From Circinella umbellata (lineage: Eukaryota > Mucoromycota > Mucoromycetes > Mucorales > Lichtheimiaceae), in NCBI GenBank assembly GCA_025093555.1, contig JAIWNF010000063.1, positions 62,001 through 126,000 on the forward strand: 64,000 nucleotides of DNA, given 5' to 3'. Positions within the stretch are counted from its first letter, which is position 1. Each line of letters starts with the position of its first letter. The position numbers and the translations under genes were made by a program. Below are positions 23,712 to 36,174 of the stretch, piece after piece. The notes beneath the pieces are model-generated. The model did not search any database. It had not been told where the DNA came from and saw only the letters and a program-made list of their open reading frames with translations.

Positions 23712-25581
23712 TTAAATCAATTCACATTCACATGTATATACTCTTTCAAACTGAGGATTATTTTTAAGTGGGCGTATTCCAGTCTCTGTAATTACATCCT
23801 GATTCCAAAAAGATATGTCCTTCAAATCTGGTAGCATATTGATATATTCCAACGCCTTGTCAGTAACCCCGTCTTGACATGTCATAGCTATTTTCGTTAG
23901 TTTTGATGGTCGTTGGTGCCGTACGACAAGTTTTTCAAAATAGTTTTCCATTACGTCTGCTGACATTTCACAACACTGCATATCCAAGTGCTCCAACGTG
24001 TCAATGGAAGCAATTGAATCCATTATTTTATCCATATTGAAACCACAGTTAGATAGACAAAGCTTTTGGATACCACCGTAATTATTTAATTGTTGATGTT
24101 GTTGTGAAACTATTGCTAAATCACAAAATAAATCCTCAATACTCTGTTGATCTTCTGCGTCGAATACACAGTCCATGGACAGCTCAGTTAAACTGTGCGT
24201 TGCTTGCTGTCGTATCATATTCACAAGTTCACGAGGTAACGTGTCACAATCGTATATCGAGAGAGAGCTTAATGCAGGTGAATGTTGTAAGATATTAATA
24301 CTGAATGCGTTGTATGTTGATCGGTGATTATTGTTATAATAAAGTACAAGTGATTGAAGTTTATGAAAAGTGGTTGAAAAAATGGGACTGCCAGAGGTTG
24401 GTAGTGACGATGGCATAAATCTTAGCTGAAGATCAAAATGTCTTAAGTCTTCGATAGAGCTATTACCGATAACCAATTCGAGGTCTTGTAAAGTTTCCGC
24501 AACGCCAAACAGAGCGGTTATTTTTCCTGGACCAGTGGATGAAAACAACGAAAGATCTACATGATCATTATCACGGTTTACAGAAATACTTGTTTTCCTT
24601 CGTTGCAATCGATAATATTCTCCATTTTCTGAAATATTAACTATACTTGGTGGCAGTTGCTGTAATAATTCCAAATTATTACGTATTTTACAACCATAAA
24701 ATTCCAGATATTTTAAGTTTAGACAGCGGGAGATAATTGAATTTAAGATTGATTGATTAAATGATTTGAATCCAAGATTAAGATCTGTCAAATTTGGTCT
24801 ATCATCTGTCTCGTTTTCTTCGTGAAGCTGTTGCTGTTTCAAGATGGCAGCGTATTGGATACAGTGGAATTTGGTTAAACGTGTACACGTATGAATAATT
24901 GTCTCTACTGGCAAAGCCGGATGTTGTTCGTCCGTTGTCGTGACATATATACTTAATTCAGTAATCGTATCCTTTATCTGCTGTAATGCAATCATAAACT
25001 GGATTACCTGATCTTCTTTCTGGCGAGTAAAGAGTTCGTAGCCTATATCACAGAATATCGAATATATAGTTATTATTATTATTTCTAGTGTAGTTTATTG
25101 GCCTATGAGTACTATTACTTTTTATATTAATGATGTGAAGCGTTTTAAAACGACCATCATGGATACGTCGTGTTAATACGTTTTGGCACTCGTCACCCGA
25201 CAAACCATCCAATTTGAGCTTTTTAACATAAGGTTCGATATTGGATATATGTGGTTCAAATTCTTTGAGAGTATTTTTGGAAATTTTAAAAGTGGACCAG
25301 GCCTCTGGGCACGTAACTACTTGATTTTTCCATTTACGCGACACGCTTTTAATATTTGATAAATCTTCAAATGACAAGCGTGTAAATATGTTCGGTAAAA
25401 TCTCGGTTGGTAACTTAGCGAAAAAATCAATAGTAAATGTATTCGCTTTTAAATCGCATCTGTTTCCTGATTCCAATTGGCATTCAAGATCATTATAAGA
25501 ATTTGGTGACAATGACTGATCCTTACTATTGTTACTATCGTGAGGCCGATATGAATTGTTGGTCGTCATGATGACAAACAA
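23712..25581 (-). CDS. F-box protein with leucine-rich repeats
   Basis: Two exons (25119-25581, 23712-25042) give 597 residues. An F-box lies at about residues 52-95 (LPTEILPNIFTRLSFEDLS, then a conserved-type W-K and W-S pattern). The remainder is a series of irregular leucine-rich repeats with LxxLxLxxC/N patterns, continuing to the C-terminus. The family role is a substrate adaptor of an SCF ubiquitin ligase, binding Skp1 through the F-box and a target through the repeats. The donor is either GTAATA or GTACTC six bases later; both keep the frame. A second Met at residue 5 is an equally good start. It lies 147 bp downstream of the HET-domain gene on the same strand. The target is unknown. 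Confidence 0.88.
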
Positions 25582-25728
25582 CGAGGTGCAACATACTAGA
25601 ATAAAGCTTGAAAAGACTAACTATATGTTAGTGACACAGAGCAACGCCACACTTAATCGTATTACTATTTCTCATCTAAACCATTTATGGAACCCGAAGT
25701 CAGCTGTCGATATTTTTTAATCATTTTT

Positions 25729-27537
25729 TTATTCAATAATAAAAGTTGTATAGCGTGCATAATTGTAGCCTCCAAAAAGGTCTGCTATGAGATTATTCAT
25801 ATATTCAACATCTCGAGTACGATCTTCTTTTCCAAGATAATATATACCGATAGCTCGATATTTACCACACCCATCCTTGTTTCTTTTGATAACAGGTAAA
25901 AAGCAGTGACTAGTATATTCACCCACGAGCGGTGTCTTGAGATGCCGAGCATCTTGTGCAGATTCCATTTTTTGCCGACAGCTTTCCAAAACAATGGGGA
26001 GAACGATACATTCGTCTTGAACTGTAACTTCTTCTGTTAAAGATAGTGCAGCAGGTGCACAGAAACCGTTCTTGGATTGATCCAAGAGACAATGGGTAGG
26101 GTAACAGCCTGTGCTGGATATCATGGAAAGTTGAAGCTTCATGACAAAGTACTTTATATCGTTGACATGTTTGATTGGATCCATTTGTTTCACTCTGTTA
26201 CGTAAACGAATAAAATCTTCTCGATTTTCAACCAAGGTTTCTTGTTCAACTGGCACTGGATATATACTTCCATAGGTGTAAACCTGTATGCGTAAGCACA
26301 TATCACTATCCACCACGGCAGACATGTGCCGATAATAAGTTGTAGCAAGAACTTGCTCTGAAAGATGAAGACCTCCCACACCAGTCCACGAAGGCAGCGT
26401 ATATTCATCCATTGTTGAAGTATTGAATGACGGACCTTCTGAAAAGATTATCTTTTCTCTTGATCCAAAACATAATATCGAAAGATCATCTGTTGGGATA
26501 ACACGATAAATATCTTTGTATGCTTGCTGAATATCTATGCTCTCATAACTTGTATTAACGGTGTCTAATACTGCACGGACACCAGGTATAATTGGATACA
26601 AAATATTGAGTAGTGCAAAGAGCTGATCGTGTTTGTTTGAACTGGTACGAAAATGAGCAAAACGTAGAATGTTGTTAACAGAACTGATGTCGTTAGGCAT
26701 TGGACTGTTAAAAATATCCATCATGGGAGCAAGCAAGTCAGAAATAGAGGGACGCAGGATGCTGCAGCTTTGCTGCCAAAAGTTGATATTTTGCCCAACT
26801 ACTAAGATATGTCTTGATAACATTACTTCGGTCAAAGTCCAACTTCTTTTGAACCATAAGGATCGATACAAAGCAAACACAGCGTTTCCTCTTGCAAGAT
26901 TACCATATACTATGTCATACTGATCAAAATCTTGAGGTGTATCAACCTTGATTTCTGGAACTAATGCGACGGTATAGTTCGCGCTTGAGTAGATATAATA
27001 CATCTTCTTGATATTTTGAAGTTTTTCTTCTTCATTTGTTTGATCAATGCATATTTTATCGTACCATAAATATTCGATTTGAAAATCTTTACATAATTGT
27101 TGAAGCAAACCTTCAAACGTCACGTGCCGTGTTGTTATTGTGGTCATTATCTTATTTTTTTTGTCGTTGCTATGACGTTGCTTGAATAGACTCTTAAATT
27201 TATTGCGTGATCGAGGATCATTGTAAACTTCACTGTTGCCAATGAGTTTGTGCTGACCACGATCAATATAATCAAATTCACTATTACTATGAGTACTATT
27301 GTCGGCCCCATTATCGATTCCTTCTTTTTTTGATATGATTTCACCCGACTGTATCCAACAGTATGAAAGTGCACAATATCCTGTTTGTTGTGCTTCAATT
27401 CCAGGTACTCTTTTCCAATCGCTGGTACGAATCAACCATGGTGGTCGGTATATCGCCTGTGCCTTCACAGACAATCGATAGTTGTTTGTATCCTTGTCAT
27501 CTGCTGAACGTTGATTGAGAGAATACTCTATATACAT
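25729..27537 (-). CDS. HET (heterokaryon-incompatibility) domain protein
   Basis: A single exon encodes 602 residues. HET-domain hallmarks appear in order: YCALSYCW at about 54-61, YLWYDKICIDQ at 156-166, an E..LQNIKKMYYIYSSA segment at 170-186 and WFKRSWTLTEV at 228-238. The C-terminal half (about 260-602) shows no domain I recognise. There is no signal peptide or membrane segment. HET domains are best known from ascomycete allorecognition, where overexpression or partner recognition triggers cell death; related proteins also occur in lineages without classical vegetative incompatibility, so that function should not be assumed. A local insertion rich in Ser/Asn/Lys (residues 70-135) sits inside the domain between the first two motifs. 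Confidence 0.88.
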   Translation of the reverse strand: MYIEYSLNQRSADDKDTNNYRLSVKAQAIYRPPWLIRTSDWKRVPGIEAQQTGYCALSYCWIQSGEIISKKEGIDNGADNSTHSNSEFDYIDRGQHKLIGNSEVYNDPRSRNKFKSLFKQRHSNDKKNKIMTTITTRHVTFEGLLQQLCKDFQIEYLWYDKICIDQTNEEEKLQNIKKMYYIYSSANYTVALVPEIKVDTPQDFDQYDIVYGNLARGNAVFALYRSLWFKRSWTLTEVMLSRHILVVGQNINFWQQSCSILRPSISDLLAPMMDIFNSPMPNDISSVNNILRFAHFRTSSNKHDQLFALLNILYPIIPGVRAVLDTVNTSYESIDIQQAYKDIYRVIPTDDLSILCFGSREKIIFSEGPSFNTSTMDEYTLPSWTGVGGLHLSEQVLATTYYRHMSAVVDSDMCLRIQVYTYGSIYPVPVEQETLVENREDFIRLRNRVKQMDPIKHVNDIKYFVMKLQLSMISSTGCYPTHCLLDQSKNGFCAPAALSLTEEVTVQDECIVLPIVLESCRQKMESAQDARHLKTPLVGEYTSHCFLPVIKRNKDGCGKYRAIGIYYLGKEDRTRDVEYMNNLIADLFGGYNYARYTTFIIE

Positions 27538-28586
27538 TTTTCTGAACTATCAAAAGGCAATATATGACAGTAATTTTTCTTAATTATATATAAACATTAG
27601 CAATGAATAAGGCAGTTAAATACGTACATATAAATCCACGACTGCTGTAGAAGTATCAAAAATAAAAAAGATTATCCTTGGTCAGAAGCTGCTCTTTGTA
27701 TATTCAAAAATATAATAATATAAAGCAAAGTTCAATGTTTAAACAAGTATAGTATTTCTTCTCATCAAAAAGAAGCAACTAATTGGTATTTTATAGTGAG
27801 TGCGCTAGAACGGAAAGAAATAAGTACTTGTATTATGGCTGTGCAGTACGTACTTGGTAGAAAATACATTATTTTCTATTGAAATGATACCTTTTTGAAT
27901 GTTCTGTAGATTCCTATTGTTCTGTGTGACAAAGTGTGACTAATGATATATAATGCTTAAAGCTTTTATAAACTTTTTCAGCAAGTAAAAAATAAAACAT
28001 GATTACCGTTTTAATCATATTGAAATATTTGCATAAACGCCGCTACTAGTATTTTTATTCACATGTATATATATATATATATATACATACATACAAATAG
28101 TTACCATTTTTACAAAATTGAATATGCTACTATATCAAAAAAGATCTTGGCGTCTTGTGACAGCTTTGTTTTTTATATACATTTCTACTATATCTCATAT
28201 GTCATCGAGGTGTTATATATATATATATATATATTACATAATAGTATCTTTCGACATCATGGTGAATAGCATGCCTTATATTATTTACTAGCTGTTGTTG
28301 ATCACTGGTGACTTCAACATTACTTCCAAAAACATTCCCTTAAGAATTTGATAGTATCAATCTTAATTAACTAACATGTGTAAAATAATATCACTGTCGA
28401 CCCTTGTGTACAGTATATGAAATGCTCTAAATTACAAATTGAAATAAGTAATGCATTTAGTTCAAGGTGAAAAAAGAAAAATCGAACGGGATTTCAAATA
28501 AAGCAAAACGCAATTTGCAGATTAAAGGAAAATGAAAAGGGGTCTTTTTCTTTTTCAATTTTTCAAAGTTCAATAAGCACTTTACC
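27538..28586. other. Divergent intergenic region with AT microsatellites
   Basis: This gap separates the divergent HET and MED17 genes. It contains two TA dinucleotide repeats (about 28065-28085 and 28215-28234) and no credible gene. Confidence 0.55.
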
Positions 28587-31500
28587 ATGGATAATGAGGG
28601 TCCACAATCGAAACGAATTAAGCTATCTTTAGAACCAACTATTGATAGAGCACCTATTGATATCACTGATCAAGGTGTAGAAACATACAAAGAGTAAATT
28701 ATGATTCTTTATCAAAAACACAAGGAAAAGTAGTTAATATGGAAAAAAAATAGTCTCATTTCAGTCTTTTATTATTTTTAGTGAACCTTCATTACCAGCA
28801 AAATTAATGGAAACAGTGGATCGAATCTGGTATGAACGTGGCGATTGGCGAGACATTACTGAGGAGAATTTGAAAGCTTCGATTCAAAATAGCGAGGAAC
28901 AAAATGGTGAAGCGAACAACGACGCGACAAATGATGTACAATCAGTAACACCAACAACACAGCAGCAACAACTACAACCTCCACCTGGTTTTGATATTGT
29001 TAAAGTACGCGAATCAGTTGTTAACAAACTTTTGTAAGTTTATTTGTTTGTTTGTGAGAATGATTATAAAAGGGATTCAACCTTTCTTTCGTTTTTTTTA
29101 CTAATGGAGAATGAAATTATAATAAAAAACCAGTCATGCCAAAAGTGAAATCGACGTAGCACTAGATGTAATCAACATTTTATTATCACAAAACCGACCA
29201 GGTGTATTGGCAAAAGATGCTGTTTTACCATTACCAGCAGGATCTTTACATGCCACTTATGTTGCTAGACCAAAACCAACTAATAAAGCGCAACTTGAAT
29301 CGGTTCAATTAACTTTGGGTTTAAAGCGAAAAGTAAATATATAAATGAATTTGGGATGGTAAAAAGGAGGAAAGTGAAAGACAAAAAAAAAATAACGAAA
29401 CATTTAATTAAATCTATTGTCACTACTTAGCAACAGCGAACTGCATCCGAGTTTTTAAAATCAAGTGCAAAAAATTTAAAACGATTAGTTGAAGTAGAAC
29501 AAACGTTTTGGGATGAAGCATTGGATTTACGACGTAATAATTGGTTAATGCAAGCAAATGCGGTTTCTCCAGCGATGGGTGGATTGTCTGTATCTAATGC
29601 GGGAACATCTTTTTTAATACGTTATGGATACACTGATGGTAAAGTCGTGTAGTAGCTTTTTTTGCATTTTCAAGAGAACAAATATATATATGTGTGTGAG
29701 GATTTAGACAGCATAGAAAACTGAGCATTTATTTTATTTGTTTTTAATAGTGGGATCCGACTTTGGCGAAGTATCATTTGGTGAATTCAGTAGAGCAGAA
29801 AATGATAATGAAAATAAAGCAGATACCCAAGCACAACTTAGCTTACCACATAATGTACAACGACGATTGGTGGCTAATGTACGAAAATGTCATATGGAAC
29901 GACTTGCACGTCAATTTGAACTTTCATCCGAAGCTATCATGGGCATGTCAGAAAAAGATGAAGGAGACACTAAAAATGGTAAATCTATATTATATATTAA
30001 ATTGGAATATTAAAAAAGGAAACTTATCAATGTAGCATTGACTATTTATTGTAGAACCGATTTCATCATTATCACTTGATACACAACAAAGTAAAATTCA
30101 ACAACAACTTGTTGAAGCACAAGCTACTGTATTTGACGCCGAATTATATTCCTCAGTAAGATTTTTTTTCATCTTTTTTTTTCTGGTAAATTGAAGAATT
30201 ATTTATGATCATGACATAATAGGTATTATCAGAAGCTCAAAGTTTAGCAAATACCAACGATGTACATTTCGCTGATGAAGAGATTATTGTTAATGTGGAT
30301 GGGCATGTGGATCTTACAATACAACGTGTTCAAAAACCTAGCAGCAGTAGCAACGATGACGATAATGACGATAATGGAGATGTTACTATGGGATTAGCGA
30401 CGACGAACACGAAATTTACGACACAACAAATGGCAGGACGAACACTAGAGTTAGCACTCCGACTTTTATTAATTCAACGACATAGATACAACCAGTGGAA
30501 AAGTCGTGCAAGATTACTATGTCCAAGTCGGAAAACACAACAATTACTTGCTTCCATTGGAGAATCAATAACTTACCAAAATATATCAGGAGGTCCTGGT
30601 GGTAATACTGGTGGCGGACTAGGATCTGCGCCCACCAGTAGTGGTAGTGGTGCAGGTGGAAGAACAAATCGATTACAAGCTCATCATCACTCCTCGCAAG
30701 CTGGTCTTGCTGTTGTCAGTCCTGGTTCACGTAAATTACCACCTGTCGTTCCAATCTTATCCAACGCATTATCCATGTGTAAATTCTGGGTACTTTTTGA
30801 TCGGGTACGACAACTTGTGTATGATGTTATAGAACCATTTAGTAGTGAAGGTGGTATGGATTTGGCTGTTCATTATGAAATGATATTTGAAGGTGAACAA
30901 CGACGGAATACAAATGTGTGTGCAGCTTATCCATCAGTGGGTGACATGTCCATTACGCTCAGCATTGCTTTCAAAAAGGGTCAATTTCTTTTATTTGAAC
31001 TCCATCACTCAGGCAACATTACTGTACGATTACCCCAAGGACTTGTTACCTTGAGTAACATAAGTGAATTCCAAGCGTTATTAATTAGAGAAATTAATCT
31101 TATTTGTTTACGGATGGTCTGTGATGTAGCAAACGATATTGTACGCAACTCGCCATCATATAAAGTAGCAACAGCAAGCGAACAGGCTAGATTGTCATGG
31201 AAGGTCGATGATATTGAGGAAATGATCAATGGATCACTTTCGTGGGCATTAGATAGCTCATCAGAAAAGACACATGTCTGGAGAAGCATGTAAGTTAAAT
31301 TAAACTTTTTCCTTTTACGCTACTGATTACTGTTATACATATATGTCTTTTACTTATCTCTATTTTGGAAACCAACTCAAACAATCAAACGATGTGGTAT
31401 AAATGCTTCACAGACAAGTACAATTGATCAAGACTAAGGTGGAGACGACCAAACCAGCATACCAATTACAATTCCAATTACTTTCACCAACCAAAAATCA

Positions 31501-31648
31501 ACCACCACTACCTCCTATTACACGAGAAATTTTGTTGGCAAGAAATTACACTGAAGGTTGTCGAGGGGAAGGGGCATTAAATTTTAGTGAACGAGTGAAA
31601 ATGATGGTGGATGACCTGATCCTGGAAGCTGCTGTTGCACAGAAGTGA
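28587..31648 (+). CDS. MED17: Mediator complex subunit 17
   Basis: Eight exons (28587-28693, 28782-29033, 29134-29332, 29431-29638, 29751-29978, 30055-30155, 30223-31289, 31414-31648) join to 798 residues. The N-terminus carries KRIKLSLEP, followed by a MED17-type core: a helical region around VVNKLFHAKSEIDVALDVINILLSQ, the EFLKSSAKNLKRLVEVEQTFWDEALDLRRNNW segment, and RYGYTD with GSDFGEV. MED17 (yeast Srb4) is the head-module scaffold that links Mediator to RNA polymerase II in the nucleus. Gly/Ser-rich and Asp/Asn-rich insertions interrupt the C-terminal half. Its stop lies only 41 bp from the stop of the convergent glycosyltransferase gene, so the transcripts' 3' ends should overlap. Assignment rests on the N-terminal half and size. 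Confidence 0.87.
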
Positions 31649-31689
31649 TAATGTAATATGACAATATATATATATTTAATAAAGGCTAT

Positions 31690-34406
31690 TTACATGTTGA
31701 TAGCAAATAATGATCGCCACATACTTGGCTTGCTATGTTGAATTTTATGGTTATTGGATTGCATCGAGCGAGTAATAATTATATCATTATATAATAATCG
31801 GCCATTCATTATTTGTTTCAAATCTGGTATACACATGGATGGATCATCATGGTATTGGTCGGCATCAAGTATATAGAATGAACGTGATGGTGAAACCAAA
31901 ATGGGTTCAGCATTGGTTGTACCACTGAAAAACATATTGAGTGCAATATCGGTACATTGAGGATGTGCATGTAGATAAAAGTGAATATCATCTGGAAGTA
32001 GACAAGTAAATGAGTAAAGCCAATCTGACTTAATGAACATAGCAGTGGAATGAATGATACTATAACGACCGGATGCTGGTTTGGGCTGAAGTCGACCATT
32101 TTTACGATGAAGTGATGCATCAAATCCAACAAGTTTGTCCGGATGCTTTTGCCAGACCTGGATTTGTAAATATAATAAGCGTTAGAGTAAGTTTTTTTAT
32201 CATTATTTATTTTACTTTTCTCATAGATCCTAGCTGCTTATGTATTGTAAATTTCTATGTATTACCTTGAATGCAAATTCCAAGTCTCTGATAGAAGGAA
32301 TTACCTAAATGTGATAACCTTTGTTCAGTCTTGTTATTTATCTATCATTCCAAGCTCCTTTATAGAGTATATACCTTATCCTCTAATAATAGAGCTCCTT
32401 CTGTCTTTAAACGATGAACTACACTAAATGCATTTTCCGATGACGAAATCCATTCGATTGGCACACCAGAAATTTGTTTAGGCATAGAAAATCCACTTTG
32501 ACTGTTTTCATTCAGTTCTTCGTCATCAAATGCTCCATCCTTTGTCACCACAAATATTTTTTCAACCATAATATCATTTATATCATCTGTGTTCGTGGTC
32601 AGCAACACTAATAAACTATCAATATACGTCTTCCATGTGGGATTATCCATTTGAACTGATGATGAGAGTATAATAGTGAATTTGTTGGTTTTTGGATACC
32701 GTGACCTATAATTGCTCTTCAAGTCTGCATTACATGCCTTCGACGTACTATTATTAGAGCCACTTGCAGAAAGCAGATTGCCTACATAATAAAGAAACTA
32801 TTATGCTTCTAAAGAATGTCTATGCAAATAAATTTTGCATTTTTTCGTTTTATATTTTACATACACAGTAGTGGTTATTATTTACCTTGTGTTAAACGTG
32901 ATCGCATATTTCTTCCAGTTTTGATCCATTTATCAAATAGATATGTGTCATAATTATCGCGCCATTCACGATTATGCAAATAATAAAAGTTCCAAGGTTT
33001 AATTTCACTTGTAAAATGTACTATTTTTACCGTATTTCTGTAAACATGCGAGGCGACCAAGTTTGAAAAATGCTACGTACATAATTGTATGTTATTCCTT
33101 TTTGAGTTGGTACGCGTAATATACAGGTTTTTTCTTACCATAAACTTGATCATCAGATTATAATATCCTGGTAATACATGAACAGATGACTGATTAAAAT
33201 ACCAATTAAGGAACCCTTGATCCCCACGATTGTAACTTGGTGCCTTTTCATAAATATCCAGCATATCAAGGAAAATTTCCTTTGAAGGTTGGGCCACAAA
33301 GACGCCCGTATTCACAACTCCACCTTTTTTTTTACAATAAGCAATATACAGAAAGATAAATTGAAAAAATTTTACTCTTTTTATCCTCTATTTTTTTTTC
33401 AATAGTAAAATCATTTTCTACCTGCATCTATAGCACCACTGAATTGAGGACGTTGGAATAATTCGTCGATCTGTTGTACGACCAATGTATCCGCATCTAA
33501 AAATACAACCTTTGTTTGTATCAATGTATATAATATAATCATGTATAATAATCATAGTATCATGTGAGTATATCATCTCAATAAATAGAGTGAGAAAAAA
33601 CTACAAAAGAGAATCATTTCCATCAAAAAATTCTTTTGAAACATTTTTTTTTTCATAATAGTACCTTGCGGTATTTTGTAAGGTTCCACAAATGAAGTTT
33701 TGAATATCGACATGCTTTATTATAACCTTCCTTGACAGCCGCTTCTGTTTCTTTCCAGGGATAGTTAATCTATTCGTTTGTTTGTTTATTTTTGTATTAG
33801 TACAGTACGGCGTAAAAATTTAGCTCATTTGTTATAGATTCATAAGAGACAAATTTGTTTTTCCAAAATAGGGAATTTGTAGTTTTTTTTTTACCTTTTC
33901 AATTTCTATAATCTGAGCTCCAAGGTATTTTAACTGCTCGCGTACCGTCTGTGACACAGGTGGGAGCACGAGAACAATAATGTCGTGTTTGGTTCTGGCA
34001 TTAACAACAAGAGAGTGAACTAGTACTTGTGTTGCCTCTGCCTATTGTTTAGTATTGATATTATGAGTTCTCTTGTTAAAAATTAGAAAGAAAATATAAA
34101 TGGAAGTGACGACATTTCTATTATTACCATCGCATCATCGCATAGAAATGTAACATATGCAAAGGGACCCGCCAGACCGGTAAGTCCTGAATTTACATCA
34201 TTAGCTTTTGCATCATTATCATAAGTATCGGTATGAAATAATGTTTCATCAACTATTTCGGGTTCTTGGCTGTTATTATCATCGACAGCAGCATCCTTGT
34301 TATTGGTGTGTGATGATGGGGACGACCATTCAGATATAATAAAAAAATAAGCTAAACCGATACACCAACAAAATGCTACTGATACAAACAGTAGTCGTCG
34401 GTTCAT
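31690..34406 (-). CDS. Two-domain glycosyltransferase, GT8 plus GT64, type II membrane protein
   Basis: Nine exons (34128-34406, 33895-34041, 33665-33769, 33422-33509, 33139-33323, 32886-33072, 32375-32781, 32266-32304, 31690-32157) give 634 residues. A signal anchor occupies about 5-26, then an Asp/Asn-rich stem. A glycogenin-like GT8 domain (about 82-300) has the DxD in FLDADTLV (D182, D184), NTGVFVAQPS at 211-220, GDQGFLN at 240-246 and IVHFTSEIKPWNF. A GT64 (exostosin C-terminal-like) domain (about 365-620) has IRDLEFAFKVWQKHPDKLVGF. Where animal GT64 enzymes carry a DDD-type metal motif, this protein reads LEDK (463-466). Golgi lumenal sugar transfer is likely; donor sugars are unknown. 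The start at 34406 puts the anchor at the N-terminus; an upstream in-frame ATG at 34487 is less likely. Confidence 0.88.
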
Positions 34407-34695
34407 AGTACTTATATTTATATTTTTCACGCCTAATAAAAATGCTATAAAAGTCAAAGAAAAAGAGAAAACAGAGAAAAAAGGCAAAGAGAAAAGAAAA
34501 TATAACTACAGTACTTATGGGAAAGGAGAATACTGTAGCATGATTAAACTAAACTAAACTAAACCGAGTAAAGCTTCCTCTCTCTCTCTCGCACACATGT
34601 ACACCGCTTTTTTCATTGAATTTATTATATTACCATTTTGTTCAATATTATAATTGTTATGAATACGTAATTATTAATTAATAAATAATGCACTA

Positions 34696-36174
34696 TTATA
34701 ATGTGGTAGTGGTAACATTTGTACTGGCATTTGTGACACCTGCTGCAGTCAGCATTTTGGCCTCATTCTGTTTTAATCTTTTTAATATTCCAACAGAGTA
34801 GCATATAGTAAAAACAGAAATTAAAGCACCAATGATTCCCCAAGTTATACTGCTTGCAATGACTACTGTGTCGATATCGAATGAGAATATATAATACAGT
34901 TTTAACCCAAACTCCAATTCTAATAAGATAATGTCGATTGCTGTAAGAAGACGTATATGCATTCGACAGTAACGAGAATTTTGCCAGTAAAATAAAATCC
35001 TTGGTTGTATTATGACTTCTTCTCCCTCTTCCTCCTCCTTACTGTCAATGGGGTTGTTGCTTTTCTGCTTTTTATCATATTCTTCCTTCTTTTCCTGGTT
35101 TTCTTCATTTTCATAATCAGCTCCTCGTTCGTGAGGTGGTTTTTTGCTAATAATTGTGTAAATTGGTTTCAATGGTACTAAATCTTGGGCAAGATAATAC
35201 ATGATGGGTTTTAATTCAAAAGAACCTATTCTGATGGGCAATAATGACAAAGCACATGTTGCTCCTACACCTGCTGTTCTATTATATAATTTTATAGGCA
35301 CATAAATGTAATAAATTTTTTTATTGAGTCTTGTTCTCAATCCATGAATTCCCCTACGTATTCATTACTTTTTTTTACATACAAATGACATTTCATTTTA
35401 CATACATTAATGATTCACGCATCATCATAAGTTTAGGATCGCCATTAGCAACGGCTAGTATTATGGACACCAAAAATCCTATTTAAGAATATTATGTTGC
35501 TAGGTTATAAGTATATATGAGCAATGTAGTATTTCCTATGATAATCTAAATTACGTGTAAATTAAACAGAGATAATTAATAATATTACCACATATAGATG
35601 CAATACCGATCGTATCCATGTGCCTGAGAAATGTTGCCTGTATCAGGACAGAAATTATTGTTGGTGTACTTGACAGTACCAAGGCCCATACGGGTGGTAA
35701 GTAAGGTTTTAGTAAATAATACAAAAGAATAGGTGTGACAGCATTGACAATGATAATATATGTAAGTCGTCGGATAACAAGGCATCTTTGTGTTTGTGCT
35801 GATAGTATTGAAGCATCATCATCGACATTATCTTTATCAATGCTGTTATAGTCGTTGTTTGGATCGTTGTTGTCTTTTTGTTTACTGGGTCCATCATTAT
35901 CAAGAATATCAATATTTTTTATATTATTTTTAATTTTCTTTTCAGTTTTGTTGTCATCATTATTTTTAAGGTGCTGTAGATGATCTTCATTATTATTGCC
36001 ATCCATATGTTTAAAAACAGTATTAATAAAGGAGTTTGATCCAGCAATAATCTTTGATCTATTATTATTATTATTATCTTTAATGTCGTTATTCTTTTTT
36101 TTCTGTTGTTCTTGCTGTTGTTCTCGGGCCAACATTAGATTTATAAAAGAAAAAAGATAACTCAAGAATACCAT
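34696..36174 (-). CDS. Multi-pass membrane protein, VC0807-like
   Basis: Three exons (35589-36174, 35406-35478, 34696-35353) give 438 residues. After an Asn/Asp/Lys-rich N-terminal stretch of about 130 residues, the core reads like the VC0807 family: a first helix with TPILLYYLLKPYLPPVWALVLS, then IGIASICGFLVSIILAVANGDPKLMMMRESL, including the family-typical GDP near a helix end. Further helices lie at about 245-275, 345-370 and 380-405, and an acidic Glu-rich loop at about 295-330. The family is integral-membrane and of unknown function. The second intron donor GTATGTAAAA is needed to keep frame. It is transcribed in the same direction as its neighbours. Poly-Asn runs suggest a disordered cytosolic tail. 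Confidence 0.8.

Noticed and set aside
34407..34487. Upstream start for the GT8-GT64 gene
   Set aside because: It would place a second hydrophobic stretch before the signal anchor; the ATG at 34406 gives a standard type II anchor.
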